From Ruminococcus sp. (GTDB lineage Bacteria; Bacillota; Clostridia; Oscillospirales; Ruminococcaceae), in contig JAFXNC010000057.1 of the NCBI GenBank assembly GCA_017529875.1, positions 49,528 through 113,527 on the forward strand: a DNA stretch of 64,000 nucleotides, in the 5' to 3' direction. The notes under the pieces were generated by a model. It saw only the letters and a program-made list of their open reading frames with translations. It did not search any database and was not told where the DNA came from. The position numbers and the translations under genes are program-made. This document shows, one piece after another, positions 59,386 to 64,000 of the stretch (position 1 is the first letter of the stretch; every line of letters begins with the position of its first letter).

Positions 59386-59414
59386 TTATTCCGGTTATAA
59401 TCCTCTGCTATAAT
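59386..59414 (+). promoter_or_regulatory. Possible promoter of the sheath-tube unit
   Basis: TTATTC (59386-59391), 17 bp, TATAAT (59409-59414). The -10 box is perfect and the -35 box poor; a second TATAAT overlaps at 59414-59419. An activator may be needed. Confidence 0.45.
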
Positions 59415-59463
59415 ATAATCATGACGATCATGATACCGAGGAAGGTGTCAAATCCCGTTACCG

Positions 59464-59506
59464 AAAGGAGGAAAGGTCATACCCCGAGAGGGTCTGACCG
59501 ATCATT
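59464..59506 (+). promoter_or_regulatory. Sheath ribosome site with intervening hairpin
   Basis: AAAGGAGG (59464-59471) is 35 nt from the ATG at 59507, far too distant. In between, GGTC (59475-59478) pairs with GACC (59496-59499) and ACCC (59481-59484) with GGGT (59490-59493), loop CGAGA. Folding leaves AAA plus GATCATT, a 10-nt effective spacing. The in-frame TGA at 59495 rules out an earlier start. T4 gene 25 uses such a split site. Weaker GAGAGGG inside the hairpin is the alternative. Confidence 0.55.
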
Positions 59507-61210
59507 ATGGCAGAGTATTTATCTCCCGGTGTGTACGTTGAGGAATTTGAATCGGGCGGCAAGCCTATGGAGGGCGTCGGCACCAGTACGGCGGGCTTCG
59601 TGGGACTTGCAGAAAAAGGCCCCGTGGGCGGAGTTCCCCGTCTTATCACCAATTTCGCAGATTTCAGAAGGACTTACGGCGGCTTTCTCTCCGAGAACGA
59701 GTTCGGCGAGTACCGCTTCCTGGCATATGCCGTTGAGCATTTCTTCGTGAACGGCGGCACACGCTGCTTCATCACCAGAGTGGCTCCCGAAAGCGCCAAG
59801 TGCGCTCAGGCTCAGGCAGGAGATCTTACTTTCACCGCCAAGGACCCCGGCGCATGGGGCGACGCTATCAGCCTTAAGCTGGGACGTTCCTCCAAGGCCA
59901 GAACTCAGGCTCTGGAAAAGCTGGGCGAGCGCAAGTACAGAGTTAAGAGCGGCGCAGGCTTCAATCCCGGCGACATCGTAGCCTTCACCGAGGGCGAGAC
60001 CACCGAGTACAACAAGGTGGAGAAGAACCAGGATAATATCATCACCTTCGTAAACGAGTTCGGCGCGGATATCACCGATACCGAGCTGCTCCCCTCCAAG
60101 CTGCTCACTACCTGTGAGCTTGCTCTGGAGGTAAGATACGGCGAGACCACCGAGAGCTACGACAATGTTTCCTTCAACATCGAGGCTCCCAACTTCATCG
60201 CCAAGAAGACCGCCAAGTCCGAGCTCATCGAGGTGGCTTACACCGGCGCCAACGACATCGGCGACCCCTTCGCTGCACTCTCCGAGGACGGCGCGGATAC
60301 AGTCACAGTTGAGTTCACCGGCGGCAGCAACGGCTCCGCTTCGGATATCAGCGCGGCTGACTTCATCGGCACCGACGGCGGCGCAGGCAACAGGACAGGC
60401 ATACAGTCCTTCCTGGACAACGACGTTGTATCTATCATGGCCGTTCCGGGCATCACAGACCCCAACGTTCAGCTCACTCTCGTGGCTCACTGCGAGAATC
60501 TGGCCAGCAGATTCGCTATCCTCGACCTGCCCAGAGACGCAAGGATGGTGGACGAGATCATAGCCCACAGGGACATCTTCTCGTCGAGCTATGCGGCACT
60601 CTATCACCCCTGGTTACAGGTGTTCGACCCGCTGGATAAGAAGAACATCGCTATCCCGCCCTCCGGCTCGGTAGCAGGCATCTTCGCCCGCAGCGACAAC
60701 GCAAGGGGCGTACATAAGGCTCCCGCAAATGAAGTGGTAAGAGCCTGCGTGGGTCTCGATACACAGTTCAACAAGGGCGAGCAGGATATCCTCAATCCCA
60801 AGGGCGTCAACCTCATCCGCTCCTTCCCGGGACAGGGCATCAGAGTATGGGGCGCAAGAACTGCCTCCGGCGATCCCAGCTGGAAGTATGTCAACGTCCG
60901 CCGTCTGTTTATCTTCCTGGAGGAGTCGATCAAGGCCAACACCAACTGGGCAGTATTCGAGCCCAACGATCAGGCGCTCTGGACAAGAGTACAGAGGACT
61001 ATCAGCGTGTTCCTCAACAATATGTGGCGCAACGGTTCGCTGGCAGGCTCGTCGGCTGATGAGGCCTTCTTCGTGAACATCGGACGCAACACCATGAGCC
61101 AGGATGACATTGATAACGGCCGCCTCGTATGCGTGATAGGCGTGGCTCCCGTTAAGCCTGCTGAATTCGTGATCTTCAGGATAACCCAGAACACGGGCAG
61201 CGCAGAATGA
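59507..61210 (+). CDS. Contractile tail sheath protein
   Basis: A 567-residue sheath protein. The N-terminus MAEYLSPGVYVEEFESGGKP is the standard sheath start, followed by STAGFVGLAEKGPVGGVPRLI and ADFRRTYGGFLSE. The C-terminal core has AIPPSGSVAGIFARSDNARGVHKAPANEVVR, INLIRSFPGQGIRVWGARTAS-type sequence (here VNLIRSFPGQGIRVWG), WKYVNVRRLFIFLEESIKANTNWAVFEPNDQALW and VCVIGVAPVKPAEFVIFRITQ. The middle (about 115-290) is the variable surface domain. It polymerises around the tube and contracts to drive it. It is the only sheath gene here, whereas Afp and Pvc have three. The tube gene follows after 24 bp. Confidence 0.97.
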   Translation: MAEYLSPGVYVEEFESGGKPMEGVGTSTAGFVGLAEKGPVGGVPRLITNFADFRRTYGGFLSENEFGEYRFLAYAVEHFFVNGGTRCFITRVAPESAKCAQAQAGDLTFTAKDPGAWGDAISLKLGRSSKARTQALEKLGERKYRVKSGAGFNPGDIVAFTEGETTEYNKVEKNQDNIITFVNEFGADITDTELLPSKLLTTCELALEVRYGETTESYDNVSFNIEAPNFIAKKTAKSELIEVAYTGANDIGDPFAALSEDGADTVTVEFTGGSNGSASDISAADFIGTDGGAGNRTGIQSFLDNDVVSIMAVPGITDPNVQLTLVAHCENLASRFAILDLPRDARMVDEIIAHRDIFSSSYAALYHPWLQVFDPLDKKNIAIPPSGSVAGIFARSDNARGVHKAPANEVVRACVGLDTQFNKGEQDILNPKGVNLIRSFPGQGIRVWGARTASGDPSWKYVNVRRLFIFLEESIKANTNWAVFEPNDQALWTRVQRTISVFLNNMWRNGSLAGSSADEAFFVNIGRNTMSQDDIDNGRLVCVIGVAPVKPAEFVIFRITQNTGSAE

Positions 61211-61233
61211 CCGAGAAAGGAGTTTGATCAGTT

Positions 61234-61656
61234 ATGGCATATCCGCATACCAGATTCAGATATAAAGTAGAGATCGAAGGACTTGACGCCGGCGGTTTCT
61301 CCGAGGTAACGGGCTTCGACGCTTCGATAGACGTTGTTGAGTACAGAGAGGGCGACAAGGTGACTACCCCTCAGAAGGTGCCCGGTCTGAAAAGATACGG
61401 CAACGTGACCTTGAAGCAGGGTCTCATTGATTCAACAGTTATGTATGACTGGATGATCGCAGGCGTAAACGGCGCCGTAGAGAGAAAGACCCTCACCATC
61501 ACTCTGCTGGACGAGGAGGAGGCTCCCGCAGCTTCATGGCAGATCATCAACGCATGGCCTATGAAGTACACGGCTCCCGACTTCAACGCCACCGCCTCCG
61601 AGATCGCTATCGAGACCGTAGAGATCGCCCACGAGGGCATGACACGTATCTCATAA
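61234..61656 (+). CDS. Main tail tube protein (gp19/Hcp-like)
   Basis: A 140-residue tube protein: FRYKVEIEGLDAGGFSEVTGFDASIDVVEYREGD, VPGLKRYGNVTLKQGLIDSTVMYDW, LTITLLDEEEAPAASWQIINAWPMKYTAPDFNATASEIAIETVEIAHEGMTRI. This is the phage tail protein/T4-like gp19 family in its standard length. Being next to the sheath and just before a strong terminator, it is the likely major inner tube subunit, made in large amounts. AAAGGAG precedes the ATG. Confidence 0.96.
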   Translation: MAYPHTRFRYKVEIEGLDAGGFSEVTGFDASIDVVEYREGDKVTTPQKVPGLKRYGNVTLKQGLIDSTVMYDWMIAGVNGAVERKTLTITLLDEEEAPAASWQIINAWPMKYTAPDFNATASEIAIETVEIAHEGMTRIS

Positions 61657-61677
61657 GGCATTATCCTGAATTACAGG

Positions 61678-61711
61678 CTCCCCCGTATTGTTACGGGGGA
61701 GTTAATTTTTT
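61678..61711 (+). terminator. Terminator after the tube gene
   Basis: A 10-bp stem CTCCCCCGTA (61678-61687) and TACGGGGGAG (61692-61701), loop TTGT, followed by TTAATTTTTT. Strong rho-independent terminator ending the CIS locus. Confidence 0.9.
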
Positions 61712-61712
61712 C

Positions 61713-61741
61713 TTGACAAATTGCATTATGTATGGTAAAAT
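61713..61741 (+). promoter_or_regulatory. Promoter of the dockerin gene
   Basis: TTGACA (61713-61718), 17 bp, TAAAAT (61736-61741), starting two bases after the T-run of the previous terminator. Confidence 0.75.
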
Positions 61742-61802
61742 TTAATATGGATAAATGTAATTTCTGTTGTTTTTTATTTAATTTGAACAGGAGGTAAGAG
61801 CT

Positions 61803-63833
61803 ATGAAAAAACGAAGAATGTCAAGCATTGTGACGGCGCTGATGCTGGTGCTGTCGCTGTTCGCGGCAGTGCCGGAGGGAGCGTTTGAGACCGAGGCATT
61901 GTTAGGCTACGATCTTTATATTGCAGGCAGAAAGGTCATGGATACCAACTGCAGCGATATCCTGGGCAACGGCGAGGCATCTTATGACTCTCAAACCAAC
62001 ATACTTACTCTGAACAAGAGCATCACCTGCAGCACCTACGCCGTCAAAAGCAGCATAAGCGATCTGATCATCATTGTGAACGGCAGTGTTACTCTGCACA
62101 CCGGAGCTTCCGCCATGTACCTGGAAGGCAATACCACCATTACAGGCGGCAGACTGACCATCAATGCTGAGAATGCCGGCTCCAGCGGCATCTTATTCAA
62201 AAAAGGCAACCTCGCCTTATACGATACCTACCTGGACGTCCTCAGCGGCTGGGGCATCATCGGAGATAACGGATGTGACAAACTGACCGTTAATGATTCT
62301 ACCGTGTGTCTCTACGGCAGGGCAATGGCTGTGAGCCAGTTCTCCTACGGTATAAAGCTCTACAACTGTAAGTTCCTTGCTCCCGCAGGCGCGGTGGTGG
62401 ATGACGGCACGATTTACGAGAGCGACGGCAAGACCCCTGCCAAAAGCGTCATCATCGTCAAGGACGGTCAGCAGCTTGACAGGTACGACCTCCATATTGC
62501 AGGCAAGCAGGTCACGAATCTCAACGCGAAGGATATCCTGGGCGACGGTGAAGCCTCTTACGACCCGCAGACCAGGATCCTTGAGCTGGACGGCGATATC
62601 AAGGTCAACAATCCTAACTGCATCGTAAGCGGCATCGTGGGGCTGACTGTTAAGGTCAACCGTGACGTTACGCTTACCTCTGAGGCGTATTCGGCCTTCA
62701 CCTGCACCGGGGAAACCACCATAACCGGCCCCGGCAAGCTGAGCCTCATCACCGAAAGCTCCAACGCAGCAGTCTATGTGAACAACTGCACCCTCTGGAT
62801 AAAGGACGCCAACGTCTTCGCCTCCGGCAGCATAGGCTTTTCAGGCCGCATGAGCAGTGATGCTCTCGTTATCCGCAACTCCGACGTGGAGGCGGAGGGC
62901 AAGTCCTTTGCCATAGGCAATTTCGGCAACGGCATCGACCTGGGCGAGTGCTATGTGACCGCGCCCGAGAAGTATAAAAAGCTGGACCTGGGCGGCGGAT
63001 CGGTGCACGCATTCAGCATCTGCGGCGAGGACGGCTCCCGCGCTGCCAAAGTCAGGATAGAGCGCCCCTATGACCTGTGGGTATGCGGCGTACAGGTCAC
63101 AGCCGGGAATCAGGACAACATCCTGGGTGACACCTCGGTATGGTTCGACCGTGACTTGAAGTATATGTGGATAGAGCTGCCCGGCTTCTCTAAGGAGGCC
63201 GATATCGGCATCCGCAACGGCAACTGCGAGGGGCTCACTGTCATCGTCAACGAGGACGCGGAGTTCACAGTCAGCGATGCCGGCATCGAGACCGACGTGG
63301 ATATGACCGTGACCGGCGGCTGCCTGACGATCACGGGCGACGGCACCTCCGACGGCATCCGGGTGAACAACGGAGCTGCGCTCACTGTTACCGAGGCCGA
63401 GGTGGTTATCCTGGGCGTTAAGCACGCGATCGCAGGCTCAGAGGGCTCGTCACTGGTCATCAGCAAGTCACAGCTCGACCTCAACGCCGAGGAAGGCGCA
63501 GGGGCATACGCAGTATCAGGCTTTACCGGCGGCATCTCCCTGACCGACTGCTATGTGAAGACCCCCTCCGACGCTGCCGCAAAGGACGGCAGCATCTGCA
63601 CTGGCACAGAGACAGCCCTGAATGTTCTCATCGTCAAGGGCGAAGACTTCATCCCCGGCGACGTCAATAAGGACGGCAAGATCAATATGCGCGACTACGC
63701 AATACTGCAAAAGTACCTGCTCGACCCCACCAAGATCGAGATAAGCCTCGCAGCCGCCGACCTCAGCGGCGACGGCAAGGTCAATATGCGCGACTACGCG
63801 CTGCTCCAAAAGCTGCTGCTGAAACAAAAATAA
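61803..63833 (+). CDS. Secreted three-module protein with type I dockerin
   Basis: A 676-residue exported protein. Signal peptide: KKRRMSSIVTALMLVLSLFAAVPEGAF, cleavage near residue 30. Three homologous modules of about 190 residues follow, each beginning YDLYIAG, YDLHIAG or YDLWVCG, then a DILG motif and strands that look like a right-handed beta-helix (repeated TITGG, LTVNDS, LVIRNSDV). The C-terminal type I dockerin has two calcium loops, GDVNKDGKINMRDYAILQKYL and LSGDGKVNMRDYALLQKLL; its binding partner would be a cohesin on a scaffoldin. No catalytic motif is seen, so substrate binding or structural roles are as likely as polysaccharide cleavage. AGGAGGTAAGAGCT precedes the ATG. Confidence 0.88.
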   Translation: MKKRRMSSIVTALMLVLSLFAAVPEGAFETEALLGYDLYIAGRKVMDTNCSDILGNGEASYDSQTNILTLNKSITCSTYAVKSSISDLIIIVNGSVTLHTGASAMYLEGNTTITGGRLTINAENAGSSGILFKKGNLALYDTYLDVLSGWGIIGDNGCDKLTVNDSTVCLYGRAMAVSQFSYGIKLYNCKFLAPAGAVVDDGTIYESDGKTPAKSVIIVKDGQQLDRYDLHIAGKQVTNLNAKDILGDGEASYDPQTRILELDGDIKVNNPNCIVSGIVGLTVKVNRDVTLTSEAYSAFTCTGETTITGPGKLSLITESSNAAVYVNNCTLWIKDANVFASGSIGFSGRMSSDALVIRNSDVEAEGKSFAIGNFGNGIDLGECYVTAPEKYKKLDLGGGSVHAFSICGEDGSRAAKVRIERPYDLWVCGVQVTAGNQDNILGDTSVWFDRDLKYMWIELPGFSKEADIGIRNGNCEGLTVIVNEDAEFTVSDAGIETDVDMTVTGGCLTITGDGTSDGIRVNNGAALTVTEAEVVILGVKHAIAGSEGSSLVISKSQLDLNAEEGAGAYAVSGFTGGISLTDCYVKTPSDAAAKDGSICTGTETALNVLIVKGEDFIPGDVNKDGKINMRDYAILQKYLLDPTKIEISLAAADLSGDGKVNMRDYALLQKLLLKQK

Positions 63834-63913
63834 GTTACCGAAAGCATCTGTCCCCTTCGCTGAACCGCCCCACATTGTGCGTACAGCACAAAAAAGTCCC
63901 TATGGCAAATTAA

Positions 63914-64000
63914 TTAAGCAACGAACTGGCTTCGTAACTCAAGCGGAGTCAGTTTTGTTTTGAGTTGGATACGTTGATGATTGTAGAAGTAGATATAATC
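63914..64000 (-). CDS. IS3-family transposase, C-terminal fragment cut by the window
   Basis: Read on the minus strand from the right edge, 28 codons give YIYFYNHQRIQLKTKLTPLE followed by LRSQFVA and a stop (TTA at 63914-63916 on the plus strand). The Y-x-x-Y-N-x-x-R pattern followed by L-x-P-x-x-x-R is the end of the IS3-type OrfB integrase domain (IS150 group). The rest of the gene lies outside, so whether it is intact is unknown. The insertion sequence end should lie between about 63840 and 63914; GGGGACAG near 63848-63855 (minus strand sense) is a candidate end, but its mate is not visible. Confidence 0.75.
   Translation of the reverse strand, partial: DYIYFYNHQRIQLKTKLTPLELRSQFVA

Larger units (their letters stand above)
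59020..59506 (+). other. Intergenic stretch before the sheath gene
   Basis: This 487-bp gap holds a 23-bp tandem repeat (59117-59181), a terminator (59231-59260), a weak promoter (59386-59414), and a Shine-Dalgarno separated from the sheath start by a hairpin (59464-59506). Open frames crossing it (for example 59016-59750) have no coding character. Confidence 0.6.

Noticed and set aside
59016..59750. A 244-codon plus frame running from the gap into the sheath gene
   Set aside because: It includes the 23-bp repeats and the terminator and reads the sheath gene in the wrong frame.
23893..61656. A prophage or phage remnant
   Set aside because: No capsid, portal, terminase, integrase, lysis or replication genes; AAA+ ATPases, DUF4255 and DUF4280 proteins are typical of injection systems.
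63882..63898. TTGTGC-GTACA-GCACAA as a terminator of the dockerin gene
   Set aside because: On the plus strand it is followed by A residues and not T residues, and the stem is only six pairs.

Overview
The window reads as a chromosomal segment of an anaerobic Firmicute of the class Clostridia, most likely Ruminococcus or a close Oscillospiraceae relative. The pointers are a type I dockerin on a secreted protein near the right edge, a T-box leader in front of a phenylalanyl-tRNA synthetase operon, an IreB-type regulator, a SufCBDSU cluster with an Rrf2 regulator, and Gram-positive sigma-A promoters with 17-bp spacers. The DNA is GC-rich and densely coding. No terminase, capsid, portal or integrase is visible, so the phage-tail-like genes are not a prophage.

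Layout. 1-4.7 kb: PAS protein (open at the left edge), acetyltransferase, SUKH-like protein, tgt, two small membrane proteins and a HAD phosphatase. 4.67-10.4 kb: promoter and T-box leader, then acetyltransferase, methyltransferase, acetyltransferase, pheS and pheT. 10.4-10.8 kb: ireB-like gene. 10.8-16.0 kb, minus strand: sufC-sufB-sufD-sufS-sufU-rrf2. 16.3-23.5 kb: diguanylate cyclase, aspartate-type aminotransferase (minus), an unknown protein, an RsbW-like ATPase and an ABC transporter of the FtsX/LolD type (minus).

23.9-61.7 kb: a contractile injection system (CIS) locus of about 38 kb, all on the plus strand. The structural part includes tail-assembly proteins, two tube proteins, a LysM hub protein, gpD-like and gpV-like spike parts, gp25, two baseplate-J-like proteins, a tail protein I-like protein, a DUF4255 cap protein, a DUF4280 PAAR-like tip and one sheath. 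Sheath and main tube stand apart at the 3' end, behind a terminator. Several parts are unusual: a 1471-residue protein with twelve 60-61-residue tandem repeats; a membrane protein with 26 MORN repeats; a pseudokinase-like membrane protein; a cyclase-like and a SpoIIE-like protein that both appear to lack their metal-binding acidic residues; two AAA+ ATPases; two CesT/YbjN-like putative chaperones followed by two paralogous putative cargo proteins; and an NTPase-SARP regulator.

Two RNA-level signals stand out in this locus. One is a textbook -1 frameshift site (slippery A_AAT_TTT, 5-nt spacer, stem-loop) joining the first two genes, as in phage tail chaperones. The other is a hairpin between a strong Shine-Dalgarno and the sheath start codon. 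I infer a membrane-associated CIS whose assembly or firing is controlled by non-catalytic signalling proteins and which carries two dedicated cargos.

61.7-64 kb: a secreted dockerin protein with three repeated modules, then the 3' end of an IS3-family transposase gene running in from the right edge.
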